From Fulvivirga imtechensis AK7 (GTDB lineage Bacteria; Bacteroidota; Bacteroidia; Cytophagales; Cyclobacteriaceae), in NCBI RefSeq assembly GCF_000331535.1, contig NZ_AMZN01000015.1:1-64000 (forward strand): DNA of 64,000 nucleotides, in the 5' to 3' direction. Below the pieces are notes generated by a model, which was given only the letters and a program-made list of their open reading frames with translations, made no database searches and had not been told where the DNA came from. The position numbers and the translations under genes were made by a program. Each line of letters begins with the position of its first letter. The stretch's first letter is position 1. Below are positions 16,511 to 25,132 of this stretch, piece after piece.

Positions 16511-19500
16511 ATGAAAAGACACGCTGACAAGAAAAAAGCCAGCCAGAGCGGTACCAGGAGAAATAAAGTTCCGAATGCCCAAACAGCGACTCCAGCCTTT
16601 GGGCTTAATGGTCAATTTGAAGCCACCGGGAGCAGAGAAATGCAACTGGTAAATAATAGTGCAGATGTAAAACAGCAGAGTACGCTGCAAGCAGTGGCTA
16701 ACAGTACTCCCGAAGCTACGCAACTCAGGGCTGTCCGGGGTCTGGTGGAAAATAGTCAGCAGAAAAAAGAAATGATGCAGCTTCAGAAAGCGGCAGATGA
16801 GAATACAATGTACGAACCAATACTTCGGAAGTCCAATGATACTGGTTTGCCCGATCATATAAAATCAGGAATTGAAAATCTCTCCGGGTACGCTATGGAT
16901 GATGTGAAAGTACATTATAACTCTAATAAACCTGCGCAGTTACAAGCGCATGCTTATGCGCAAGGAACGGACATTCACTTGGCTCCGGGGCAGGAAAAGC
17001 ACCTGTCTCATGAAGCGTGGCACGTGGTACAACAAAAGCAAGGAAGGGTAAAACCTACCGGACAGATAAATGGTAAGGTAAGTATAAATGATGACGCCGG
17101 TTTAGAGAAGGAGGCGGACGTGATGGGCAGTAAAGTTAAAAGTGGGTCTTGCAAACTAACTCTTCAAACAAAAACGGAAGCTGAGAATGGTCCGTACGTT
17201 GCGCCTTTGCAAGGTGTGTGGGTAAGGAACCTGTCTGGTGAAGTAACATGGGATGACAAGTATAAGACAGACAAAGATTTGAATAATGCCAGGTCATCGG
17301 CAAAAGATTCAAGCGACCCCAGCTTGGCTTATATTGAAACATTCGACTCACGTGAGGCAACCAAAAAAGAAGAACTTGAAGGGAAGCCGTCCGGGAAAAT
17401 CTGGGTAACCGAAAACAGTATGACGGTTTCCGGTACCAGTGGAGAAGAGGGCTTTGTGATAATGATGGGAGAGGGTGTTGAAAAAGAAAACTTCTTAAGG
17501 TTGATGGGATCAAGCCCAAAGATCTTAAACTCGGTGGTAAAAATTAATAGTTTTATTGATCAACTGGTGGAACATTCACGGACCAAGCAGGAGTTCGAAG
17601 ATAAAAGCTATTGGAAAAAACCATGGTTTTATGCCTTTAGGGGCAATAAAGCCAAAGGGATAACGGATGCGCCTTCGTGGCCAGATGAGATCCTAAAGCC
17701 TGGTGTTTTGAGTGGTATCGAGGAAGGGATCAATGAAGTTGTTGAAAAACAGAAGTTGGCATTGATCCAAAATTACTCCGGACGTGAGGCTAGTGAAATG
17801 ATGAAACAGATCACCCTCTTGAATTCAGAATGTGTCAAAATAGGCACTTATATTATGAAAATGTTTGAGAAAAAGCTGGCTGGAGCGATAGGTAAGCAAG
17901 AGACAGAGTCTTTTTACAATAGGTGGACAGGAACTATACAAAGCGGGGTCGTTGGTCTTTCAACATTTTTAGGAGGAATATTTTCACAATATTTTGTGAC
18001 CCCGGTTGCGACCGTTACAACTCCCATAGTTGCCACTTTTGGCTCGTTGATTGGAAATTCAACAGAACTGCAGGAAGCAGTACATTCTACACTATCAAAT
18101 GCTTTAAATACAACCATTGATAACTCAACTATTCCTGTACTTACCCAGGCAGTCTATGATGCATTTAGCAATATTACAATCTCCCAGGACCAAATACAGG
18201 GAGGTTTTGGATCAAAGACCACCAGTGAAGGAGGGGGAACTGAATACCTCCCGATCATGCTGTTTTCGCTTGGAGGAACAGCTCTGGCGTCTTCTCTGAT
18301 AACCGCCTATATCACCTTAAGGCGAAGCGATCTCTCACCGGTAGCTGCCCAGTCCAAACTTACTGAAGAGCTCAAATCTATAGCTCAAAAAATTCAACAG
18401 CGGGCGGACAAGCAAGAGGAAAATATGCTGAAAATGGTAAATATTAAACAAAAAGAGGTAGAACTGGGTGGGGGTGAGAAGGATAAGAGTGGAGGGGATA
18501 ATGACAGTAAGCATAGTAAAGATACCGCCTCTCCGACAGGGATTTCAAATATTGGGAATACCTGCTATATTTCAGCAGGCCTGAACATGTTGGCTTTCTC
18601 TCCTTATTACAATTTGTTTAAACCCAACTCAGAAGGAGACTCGTCAAAAGAGGTATTAAAAGCAGAAGTAAAATCGTTGCTTGATATTATAAAAGGACGC
18701 AAAGGAGTGGACGATAAGAAAATAGCTATATTGTTTGGAATGCTAAGATCACACAAGATCATTACTTCTGAATTAGGTAGCCAGGAAGATACTGATGAAA
18801 TCTTCCTTAACAAACTGCTACCATACGTGGCTAAAAGTGATTTTGAATCAGACTATACCCTTGAGCAGAGTCCCACGCACACTGTTATTGACCCTGAAAA
18901 TGCCGTACGTGATGAGGAGATTAAGAATCCTCTGGGTTTATCAGAGCTTAACGAACAAAATCAGATAGCAGGGACTCCTTCCAATGAAAGCGTTTTGACT
19001 TTACACCTTACTGACGAAAAAGATGATCTGAATACAATCATGAGTCGCTTTTTTAGTGAGTCTGAACCCAAAGATATCAGCTTCAGAAAAAAATCCGAGC
19101 AGGAGGAAGATCAGGATAAAGCATTTAAGGCGCCCGCAACCAAAAAAGTTGCCTTGGGAAAAGAAACGCCAGAGGCATTAACAATAAAGTTGCTCCGCTT
19201 TACTGCCCATAAAGATTCCAAAAAAATCACCACTAAAATAGACATGCCTGATGCTTTTGTACTCAATGGGTTTGTTTATGAACTGAAAGTTGTGGTCTAC
19301 AACAGTGGGGAAACACCAAAATCGGGTCATTACACAGCAAACACCAAAGGTGAGGATGATAAGTGGACCTATAGAAGTGACAGCAATGTAGGATCCTCAA
19401 CGGATACCTTGACTGATCCGTCCGATACGGATGCTTATCTTTACGTTTATGCAAAGAATGAAGCGTATTCTGAAGAAAAGCATACCAATTTGAAACAGCT

Positions 19501-19525
19501 AAGTGCGAGTGCTTTCATAAAGTAG
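16511..19525 (+). CDS. DUF4157 protein with C-terminal ubiquitin-specific protease (C19-like) domain; candidate injected effector
   Basis: 1004 aa. Residues about 111-205 are a DUF4157 domain (LPDHIKSGIENLSGYAMDDV ... HLAPGQEKHLSHEAWHVVQQ) with metallopeptidase-like HEAWH at 167-171 and a downstream LEKEAD; DUF4157 is a hallmark of cargo of extracellular contractile injection systems. Two hydrophobic stretches lie near 478-514 and 579-603. From about 677 comes a USP fold: Cys box GISNIGNTCYISAG (Cys 685) and His box YELKVVVYNSGE...SGHYTAN (His 940) with WTYRSD (Asp 957). All three triad positions of eukaryotic deubiquitinases are present. No injection-system structural genes are nearby. ATG 16511 gives the common MKRHADKK start; an upstream TTG (16460) is possible. 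Confidence 0.85.
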   Translation: MKRHADKKKASQSGTRRNKVPNAQTATPAFGLNGQFEATGSREMQLVNNSADVKQQSTLQAVANSTPEATQLRAVRGLVENSQQKKEMMQLQKAADENTMYEPILRKSNDTGLPDHIKSGIENLSGYAMDDVKVHYNSNKPAQLQAHAYAQGTDIHLAPGQEKHLSHEAWHVVQQKQGRVKPTGQINGKVSINDDAGLEKEADVMGSKVKSGSCKLTLQTKTEAENGPYVAPLQGVWVRNLSGEVTWDDKYKTDKDLNNARSSAKDSSDPSLAYIETFDSREATKKEELEGKPSGKIWVTENSMTVSGTSGEEGFVIMMGEGVEKENFLRLMGSSPKILNSVVKINSFIDQLVEHSRTKQEFEDKSYWKKPWFYAFRGNKAKGITDAPSWPDEILKPGVLSGIEEGINEVVEKQKLALIQNYSGREASEMMKQITLLNSECVKIGTYIMKMFEKKLAGAIGKQETESFYNRWTGTIQSGVVGLSTFLGGIFSQYFVTPVATVTTPIVATFGSLIGNSTELQEAVHSTLSNALNTTIDNSTIPVLTQAVYDAFSNITISQDQIQGGFGSKTTSEGGGTEYLPIMLFSLGGTALASSLITAYITLRRSDLSPVAAQSKLTEELKSIAQKIQQRADKQEENMLKMVNIKQKEVELGGGEKDKSGGDNDSKHSKDTASPTGISNIGNTCYISAGLNMLAFSPYYNLFKPNSEGDSSKEVLKAEVKSLLDIIKGRKGVDDKKIAILFGMLRSHKIITSELGSQEDTDEIFLNKLLPYVAKSDFESDYTLEQSPTHTVIDPENAVRDEEIKNPLGLSELNEQNQIAGTPSNESVLTLHLTDEKDDLNTIMSRFFSESEPKDISFRKKSEQEEDQDKAFKAPATKKVALGKETPEALTIKLLRFTAHKDSKKITTKIDMPDAFVLNGFVYELKVVVYNSGETPKSGHYTANTKGEDDKWTYRSDSNVGSSTDTLTDPSDTDAYLYVYAKNEAYSEEKHTNLKQLSASAFIK

Positions 19526-19628
19526 ATACTGCACCCTGGCGTGCGACTTCGATCATCAGTATTCCCGTTTTTCCCTAGCGCCCTCCTACTTCTCTGAAAG
19601 AGGGTTGCGCATATACCTCTGTCATCAA

Positions 19629-19670
19629 AGTCTCCCCGACCTGGGGGGATGTCCGAAGGACAGAGGGATG
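19629..19670. repeat. Double-hairpin intergenic repeat (copy a)
   Basis: A CTCCCC...GGGG arm followed by TGTCCGAAGGACAGAGG. The second half forms a 5-bp hairpin with a GAA loop (TGTCC GAA GGACA). Related units occur at 20212-20251, 20519-20562, 20732-20771 and inverted at 28788-28830. Non-coding, and only between genes. Confidence 0.65.
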
Positions 19671-19760
19671 CCGCAATTCACCACCAAAATTGCCGGTTTC
19701 GTACATCATGAAATAGAAATAACCGATGTAATTTTGAAATAGATGCAAAACCTCATTCCT

Positions 19761-20120
19761 ATGAATACAAAACACAATACCATTGATGAATACATCGCTG
19801 ATTTCCCTGTCGATGTTCAAAATATACTGCAACAAATACGGCAAACTATAGCTAAGACAGCACCTGACGCACAGGAAGCTATCAAATATGCTATTCCAAC
19901 ATTCGTTCTCAATGGCAATCTGGTACATTTTGCCGCTTTCAAAAACCATATCGGGTTTTATCCCACACCTACCGGCACTGAAGAATTTAAAAAAGAGCTT
20001 TCTGTTTACAAAAGCGGAAAGGGTTCTGTGCAGTTTCCATTGGACAAGCCCATGCCGTTAGACCTGATTTCCAGGATTGTTGAATTTAGAGTGAAGGAAA
20101 GTCTGGAGCGGAAGAAGTAA
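19761..20120 (+). CDS. DUF1801 (YdhG-like) family protein
   Basis: 119 aa with the family pattern TIDEYIADFPVDVQNILQQI, ...APDAQEAIKYAIPTF, HFAAFKNHIGFYP and LDKPMPLDLI. The fold is SCP2/YdhG-like. Members are small cytosolic proteins of unclear function, one of them (Bacillus YdhG/Fra) described as an iron chaperone. An upstream in-frame ATG at 19743 adds six residues; the later ATG fits the family N-terminus. The gene stands alone among intergenic repeats. Confidence 0.85.
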   Translation: MNTKHNTIDEYIADFPVDVQNILQQIRQTIAKTAPDAQEAIKYAIPTFVLNGNLVHFAAFKNHIGFYPTPTGTEEFKKELSVYKSGKGSVQFPLDKPMPLDLISRIVEFRVKESLERKK

Positions 20121-20847
20121 CTGTTTGCCTCCCCCTGCCCCCCCCAAAGGCCTCCTAAAGTCCTCCAAAGGGGGAAAGTCATAAACAGTTTATCGTGAAC
20201 TTCATTAGCACTGTCCTCCGCTGGCGGAGGTGTCCGAAGGACGGAGGTGGAGAGAATGAAACCATAGCATAATTCCATCACGCACTTCTGACCTCAGTGA
20301 TCGAGCCTGCTACCCACCTCTGTGTCTCCTCCCAAGAGGAGACTGGCTCGCGTGTTTTGGAAGGAGATCCATCTTTTATTTCTATACCCAAGATTAGGTT
20401 GCCTACTGCCACTGCCGTCTGCCAACTCTGAATTTGAGGATGGCTTTCGATACCTCGCCATGACCATGATGAAATTTGTATTGAAGCTTGAAATACAAAG
20501 CACCGAACGTCATCGCCAAAGTCTCCCCGGCCTGGGGAGATGTCCGAAGGACAGAGGGGTTAACTTCCGACTTCGGACCTAAAGAGCCGGATTCTCTTCG
20601 CCATATTGTGCAGCAGCGTTTCGCTACGGGGCCCCGGAATCCCAACAGTAGTCTGGACAGGCTCAGATCCGGGACTGGTGCTCTTTTTCGGGGAAAATTC
20701 TAAAATGGTTTATCGTGAACTTCATTAACACTATCCTCCGCTGGCGGAGGTGTCCGAAGGACAGAGGTGGGGAGGTTGAGAGTGTAGGGCAAAGCGCTGA
20801 GCGTAATCTTCTGATCCTTACCCCTGATCCTTGGGAAGGTATGGCGT
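20121..20847. repeat. Repeat-rich intergenic region
   Basis: No gene is supported. It contains double-hairpin repeats at 20212-20251, 20519-20562 and 20732-20771, whose shared half includes TGTCCGAAGGAC. It also contains the palindrome TCTCCTCCCAAGAGGAGA (20328-20345) with about 100 bp of flanking sequence similar to 16.2-16.37 kb, including a ...GATGGCTT...CGCCATGAC stretch. The pattern suggests non-autonomous intergenic elements that have accumulated here. Confidence 0.6.
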
Positions 20848-21747
20848 CTAAGCCAAACTGTCTCCAGCAAAATGCTCCTCAAAGTTCGAGATAAAATCAT
20901 GGACATATTTCTTACTCCTCTCCACTTCACGAACCACCAGGTAGTGTGTCCTTTTCAATCCATGCTGGCTGATCCTTTTGAAGACCAGATCGTCAGAAAT
21001 TCTAAACGACTTCAGCGCCCATTTTGGCATACACATGATCCCCATGTTGGCACTGACTATCTCCAGGGCCACTTCCGTAAGCGGGACGGCAGAAATTTTT
21101 ACAGGAGTGATACCATTAGGTTTTAAAAATTTCTCAAAAACAGACACCGTCTCCAGCGGAAAGGAGTGAATGATCAAATGTATATCTGCAAAGTTACTGA
21201 CATCGAGGTATTCGGCATCATTTAACACATTCTCCCGGTGCATAATGGCAAATATCTCATCCTCAAAGACCTCGATGGATGATAATAAATCGTTGACAGG
21301 TTTTGAAGTGACCAGCGCGATGTCTATGTCGTGTGATAAAAGTTTTGATATGGGTTGATGTGTGGCCTCAAGGATCAGGTCCACGTCTATTTCCGGGTAC
21401 AGCACGCCCATTTTCTGAATGAACGCGGGTAGCCCCTGGTAAAAAGAATAGCACTCCGTACTCACCTTTATTGTTCCCCTTGAGCCTGTTCTGATCTGCT
21501 CAATATTGCTCAGGCCCCGGTCGATGGCGTCAAGCACCTGGTTCGCCAGCCGGTACAGCGCTTCGCCTTCTTCAGTGGTCTTCCACTTATTCCGCGTTCT
21601 GTGAAATACCTTAAAGCCCAGGCGCTCTTCCAGGTCTCTCAGTTGGTGACTCAGCGCTGACTGCGTAAGGAAAAGCTTTTCCGATGAACTGGCCATATTG
21701 CCCTCTTCCACAATGGTTTTAATAAGCCGGAAGTATTTGATATCCAT
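20848..21747 (-). CDS. LysR family transcriptional regulator
   Basis: 299 aa. The N-terminal winged helix-turn-helix is clear (MASSSEKLFLTQSALSHQLR, residues about 18-37; DLEERLGFKVFHR follows). A periplasmic-binding-like effector domain spans about 90-295. The ligand and target are unknown. It is transcribed away from the rhodanese/GNAT pair, which starts about 200 bp to the right, so it may control that divergent unit as LysR proteins often do (inference). Confidence 0.93.
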   Translation of the reverse strand: MDIKYFRLIKTIVEEGNMASSSEKLFLTQSALSHQLRDLEERLGFKVFHRTRNKWKTTEEGEALYRLANQVLDAIDRGLSNIEQIRTGSRGTIKVSTECYSFYQGLPAFIQKMGVLYPEIDVDLILEATHQPISKLLSHDIDIALVTSKPVNDLLSSIEVFEDEIFAIMHRENVLNDAEYLDVSNFADIHLIIHSFPLETVSVFEKFLKPNGITPVKISAVPLTEVALEIVSANMGIMCMPKWALKSFRISDDLVFKRISQHGLKRTHYLVVREVERSKKYVHDFISNFEEHFAGDSLA

Positions 21748-21942
21748 ATCACTAAGTTACTGCAAATCTGTTTATGCTGTATTTGAAATTATTTCAATCA
21801 GCCGTTAGAAGCATTCAACCATAAAGGTTACAGCCCGGTGTGAAGGGACATTAGCTTTGTAGGAAAAAGAGTAGAGAGTTCAGGCTTCGAGCCTGTCCAC
21901 GTCTCAATACTCAAATCTAACATCTCAAATCTCAAGCAAACT

Positions 21943-22335
21943 ATGAACAAACAAATTGAATTCTACGAGAGCAAACTTGCTTACGAAATGGATCCGTCCG
22001 ATCTCTTTGATGCCCTTGAAAACAATGAAAATGTGGTGGTGGTGGACACCAGGAAACCATTTGGCTATGAAAAGGAGCACATTCCGACCGCCATCAACTT
22101 GCCACACCGGGAGATGAATGAAGAAACCACCCGCGGCCTTGATCGCAGCAAGACCTATGTGTGCTATTGCGATGGTATAGGTTGCAATGCCTCTACCAAA
22201 GGAGCTCTGAACCTGGCCAGGCTTGGGTTTAAAGTAAAAGAGCTGATAGGAGGGATCGAGTGGTGGAAATTTGACGGCTATGCCACAACAGGTATCAATC
22301 CTACGAAAGGCTCAGAAATACAGTGTGCGTGCTGA
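21943..22335 (+). CDS. Rhodanese-like domain protein
   Basis: 130 aa single rhodanese domain: DTRKPFGYEKEHIPTAINLP near residues 31-50, then the active-site loop CYCDGIGCNAST near 71-82 with candidate sulfur-carrying Cys residues, and the closing GGIEWWKFDGY. It may transfer sulfane sulfur or act as a sensor. It shares a TGATG junction with the downstream GNAT gene, so both are co-translated. A low-complexity run of TCTCAA-type repeats lies directly before the start codon. Confidence 0.88.
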   Translation: MNKQIEFYESKLAYEMDPSDLFDALENNENVVVVDTRKPFGYEKEHIPTAINLPHREMNEETTRGLDRSKTYVCYCDGIGCNASTKGALNLARLGFKVKELIGGIEWWKFDGYATTGINPTKGSEIQCAC

Positions 22336-22781
22336 TGACGATCCGACCCGCGAAACAAGAAGACATAGCTCAAATAATAAGCCTGTGCCGGGATCATGCA
22401 GAGTATGAAAAGGCTTCTTTTGATCCGGGAGGAAAAGAAGCTTTGCTTTCAAAACACCTTTTGGCCAAAGACAGCATGCTAAAGTGCCTTGTAGCAGACA
22501 GAGGCGATCGGTTAATGGGCTATACCACCTTTATGAGGCAGTTTTCCACCTGGGACGCTGCTTTTTACTTGTATCTCGACTGTCTTTACCTGAGAACGGA
22601 GGTTCGCGGGCAGGGCTTTGGCTATAAGATCATGCAGTTGATAAAGGCGTATGCAAAGGCAGAAGGGTGCACAATTATCCGATGGCAAACGCCCGATTTT
22701 AACACCGATGCCATCGCATTTTATCAACGGTTGGGAGCAAAGGCGAACCTCAAGCAGCGTTTTTTTTGGTCTGCGGTGTAG
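22335..22781 (+). CDS. GNAT family N-acetyltransferase
   Basis: 148 aa. The acetyl-CoA-binding motif A is VRGQGFGYKIMQLIKAYAK; the rest of the fold (MTIRPAKQEDIAQI at the start, NTDAIAFYQRLGA near the end) is standard. The start at 22335 overlaps the rhodanese stop by one base (TGATG); an earlier GTG at 22323 is possible. Substrate unknown. Confidence 0.88.
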   Translation: MTIRPAKQEDIAQIISLCRDHAEYEKASFDPGGKEALLSKHLLAKDSMLKCLVADRGDRLMGYTTFMRQFSTWDAAFYLYLDCLYLRTEVRGQGFGYKIMQLIKAYAKAEGCTIIRWQTPDFNTDAIAFYQRLGAKANLKQRFFWSAV

Positions 22782-22793
22782 TAAGTATCAAAT

Positions 22794-22817
22794 TTATTTA
22801 GCAATATTGCTAAATAA
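22794..22817. promoter_or_regulatory. Perfect 24-bp palindrome, candidate ArsR-family operator
   Basis: TTATTTAGCAAT is followed immediately by its exact complement, ending 30 bp before the start of the ArsR-type gene. Members of this repressor family bind such imperfect or perfect dyads over their own promoter and are released by a ligand or metal. Its position and perfection argue for autoregulation of the 22.8-24.7 kb operon. Confidence 0.75.
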
Positions 22818-22847
22818 TTTATATATTTACCGGACTACCGAAGGCCG

Positions 22848-23159
22848 ATGGCAAAACAGAAAACACGTGGAGAACAGGACCTGGAGGATTTCGACCTCGT
22901 TTTTAAGGCTTTGGCGCATGAATCGAGGCGAAATATTCTGGTGGTACTGCTATCCAGGGGAGGTTCGATGACAGCGGGCGACATTGTCAAGCGTTTTCCG
23001 TTTTCCTGGCCTACGATGACCCGGCACCTAAAGCAGTTGGAGCAGGCAGGGCTAATAAGTGTGGATAAAATAAGCAGGGAGCAGCATTATACACTGAAAA
23101 AGGATCGGCTGCTGGGGATTGTCAACAATTGGCTGAAATGGTTCGATAATAAACAATAA
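22848..23159 (+). CDS. ArsR-family winged-helix transcriptional regulator
   Basis: 103 aa with an ArsR-type HTH: DLVFKALAHESRRNILVVLL, GGSMTAGDIVKRFPFSWPTM, TRHLKQLEQAGLI. No obvious metal-binding Cys cluster is present, so it belongs with the non-metal (SdpR-like) members that usually control small enzymes. It is first in a tightly spaced row with the ABM, YjbR and methyltransferase genes. A perfect palindrome lies just upstream. Confidence 0.92.
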   Translation: MAKQKTRGEQDLEDFDLVFKALAHESRRNILVVLLSRGGSMTAGDIVKRFPFSWPTMTRHLKQLEQAGLISVDKISREQHYTLKKDRLLGIVNNWLKWFDNKQ

Positions 23160-23171
23160 ACTTTTGAAGCG

Positions 23172-23513
23172 ATGGAAAGAAAAGTGAGCACTGATGGTAC
23201 TGTGTTGGCGTTTGCCAGTTACAAACCAAAAGCAGGCAAGGAGCAGGCTCTTCTTGAGCTTGTGAAAAGACATTTGCCAATATTGCGTGATTTGCAGTTG
23301 GCTACCGACCGAAATAACTACATAGCCAGATCTGAAGACGGTACAATCATAGAAGTATTTGAATGGACCTCTACAGGTGCCATTGGTGCTGCACACGAAC
23401 ATCCGGCAGTGGCTGATATTTGGGAAAAAATGACGCTAGTGGCAGATTTTATTCCCATGAACAATCTACAAGAGGGGCAGAGTCCGTTTCCTGGGTTTGC
23501 CATAATAAACTAA
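23172..23513 (+). CDS. Antibiotic biosynthesis monooxygenase (ABM)-like protein
   Basis: 113 aa with a dimeric ferredoxin-like ABM fold: VLAFASYKPKAGKEQALLEL at the start, a central IARSEDGTIIEVFEWTS strand and HEHPAVADIWEKM. Such proteins are small monooxygenases or putative stress proteins. It lies 12 nt after the ArsR gene, so it is probably controlled by it. Confidence 0.78.
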   Translation: MERKVSTDGTVLAFASYKPKAGKEQALLELVKRHLPILRDLQLATDRNNYIARSEDGTIIEVFEWTSTGAIGAAHEHPAVADIWEKMTLVADFIPMNNLQEGQSPFPGFAIIN

Positions 23514-23518
23514 AGGAT

Positions 23519-23869
23519 ATGACCATAGAAGAAATAAGAGCCTGCTGTCTTTCCTTTCCGGGTGTTACGGAAGACATCAAGTGGAGTGACCACCTATGCT
23601 TTAATGTGGGCGGGAAGATGTTTGTGGTGACAAGCCCGGATAACTTTCCGGTTACTGCATCATTTAAAACATCAGATGACCTTTTCGGGCAGCTATCCCA
23701 GCGAGAAGGGATCATACCTGCTCCGTATATGGCCAGGTATAAATGGGTGCATATAGATGATATCTCCCGCCTGACCGCTGCAGAATGGCTGGAGTTTCTT
23801 CAGATAGCCTATAAGCTGGTTTATGAGAAGCTTCCCGCGAAAGTGAAGAAGCAGATAGTATCGCTGTGA
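23519..23869 (+). CDS. MmcQ/YjbR family protein
   Basis: 116 aa. The start ATG at 23519 follows the ABM stop by 5 nt. Family features: TIEEIRACCLSFPGVTED, FNVGGKMFVV, GIIPAPYMARYKWVHI and a C-terminal helix YKLVYEKLP. YjbR proteins have a CyaY-like fold with a proposed double-wing DNA-binding mode; no biochemical role is established. Confidence 0.88.
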   Translation: MTIEEIRACCLSFPGVTEDIKWSDHLCFNVGGKMFVVTSPDNFPVTASFKTSDDLFGQLSQREGIIPAPYMARYKWVHIDDISRLTAAEWLEFLQIAYKLVYEKLPAKVKKQIVSL

Positions 23870-23933
23870 ATTACCCTTTTAATAAGGATAATAATACCTC
23901 TGTGGTTGCCCTTATGAGAATACACGTTATGCC

Positions 23934-24662
23934 ATGACAGTAAAAGAACACTACGATAACCATCTCGCCTCCTTCTACTCCTGGATGGCCGGAGATTTTG
24001 ACCAGCAAAGTATCGCCTTCGGGGAATTCCTGGAGGACCAGAATATCACCCCCGTCAGCACCAAAGTAGCTGTCGATCTGGGTGCCGGCCATGGCATCCA
24101 GAGCATTGCGTTGAAAACGGCCGGATTTGACGTTACAGCAGTTGATTTTAACGATCAGTTGCTGAAAGAGCTGAAATCTCACCCTGATGGAAAGGCAATA
24201 CGCACCATCGAAGCCGATATTCGTCATACCTGGGAATTTGAAGCTTTGCAGCCCGAACTCATAGTGTGTTGTGGAGATACCATCACTCACCTGGAAAGTA
24301 AGAGTGAGGTGGAAAAACTGATCAAGGATTGTGCTGATATGCTTGTGCCCCTTGGTAAGCTGATACTGTCTTTCCGGGATTATACTGTAGAATTGGACGA
24401 TCTGCAACGGTTTATCCCGGTAAAAAGTGATGAAAGGCGTATTTTTACCTGTATTCTTGAGTATACATCAGAAAAAGTTAAGGTTACAGACCAGCTATAT
24501 GAAAAAACCGGCTCAGGATGGAAGCAAAAGGTGAGTACTTATAGCAAAGTGCGGATAACACCCCGGGAAGTGGAGACGATAGTGATGAACTCTGGAATGG
24601 AATTGTCATTCAGTCGGCCGGTAAACAGGATGCATACACTGATTGCTCAGAAGAGAGATTAA
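23934..24662 (+). CDS. Class I SAM-dependent methyltransferase
   Basis: 242 aa. Motif I is VAVDLGAGHGIQSIAL near residues 43-58, followed by VTAVDFNDQLL and LIVCCGDTITHL. The C-terminal half (SYSKVRITPREVETIVMNSG) is a substrate-specific cap. The substrate is not deducible. It follows YjbR by 64 nt in the same orientation and may be part of the ArsR operon. Confidence 0.88.
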   Translation: MTVKEHYDNHLASFYSWMAGDFDQQSIAFGEFLEDQNITPVSTKVAVDLGAGHGIQSIALKTAGFDVTAVDFNDQLLKELKSHPDGKAIRTIEADIRHTWEFEALQPELIVCCGDTITHLESKSEVEKLIKDCADMLVPLGKLILSFRDYTVELDDLQRFIPVKSDERRIFTCILEYTSEKVKVTDQLYEKTGSGWKQKVSTYSKVRITPREVETIVMNSGMELSFSRPVNRMHTLIAQKRD

Positions 24663-25132
24663 GCAAGGCATTCCTAGATAAACATCAGATGGTCAGCAGG
24701 TATAGAAAGGCCACACTTGTGGATGCTTATCAACCCATCGTGACGTAATTTTTTAGTAAAATTTCAAGCGGTCTGCAACTTTGTTTGAGTTTATTGTCTA
24801 TGACTATACTTCGAGCTTTGGCCCCATTTTAAGAAATTGCACCGGCTGATGCATCAGAGCTGTTATTTTTTTACTATTTACCGTTCCCTGGCTAACCAGC
24901 TATAGATAAGGAAGATATGAGTTTTTGTTAGGTGAATTTCCGTCAGCAGGTGCTTAGTTAGTAAAGTTTCTTATCAGAAATGCTGCTGGAAATCATTTTA
25001 CATAGAAAGTTGTTCCAATATCTTACCTACCCATGCAAGGAGTTGGCTGAAATTTATCAGATTTTCACCTTCAATTATTACTACCTTAACTTCTCAATTT
25101 TCCTAACCAAAAACCAACCAAAACCAACCAAA
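24663..25132. other. Intergenic region and leader of the metzincin gene
   Basis: No gene is supported. The last 40 bases form an unusual leader: CCTAACC followed by two AAAACCAAC units directly before the ATG. They are complementary to the 5' end (GGUUAGG) and to the conserved loop (GUUGGUUUU) of the small RNA family. Otherwise AT-rich DNA without clear hairpins. Confidence 0.45.

Noticed and set aside
16511-19525. A complete contractile injection system locus around the effector
   Set aside because: No sheath, tube, baseplate or AAA ATPase genes are encoded within the window.
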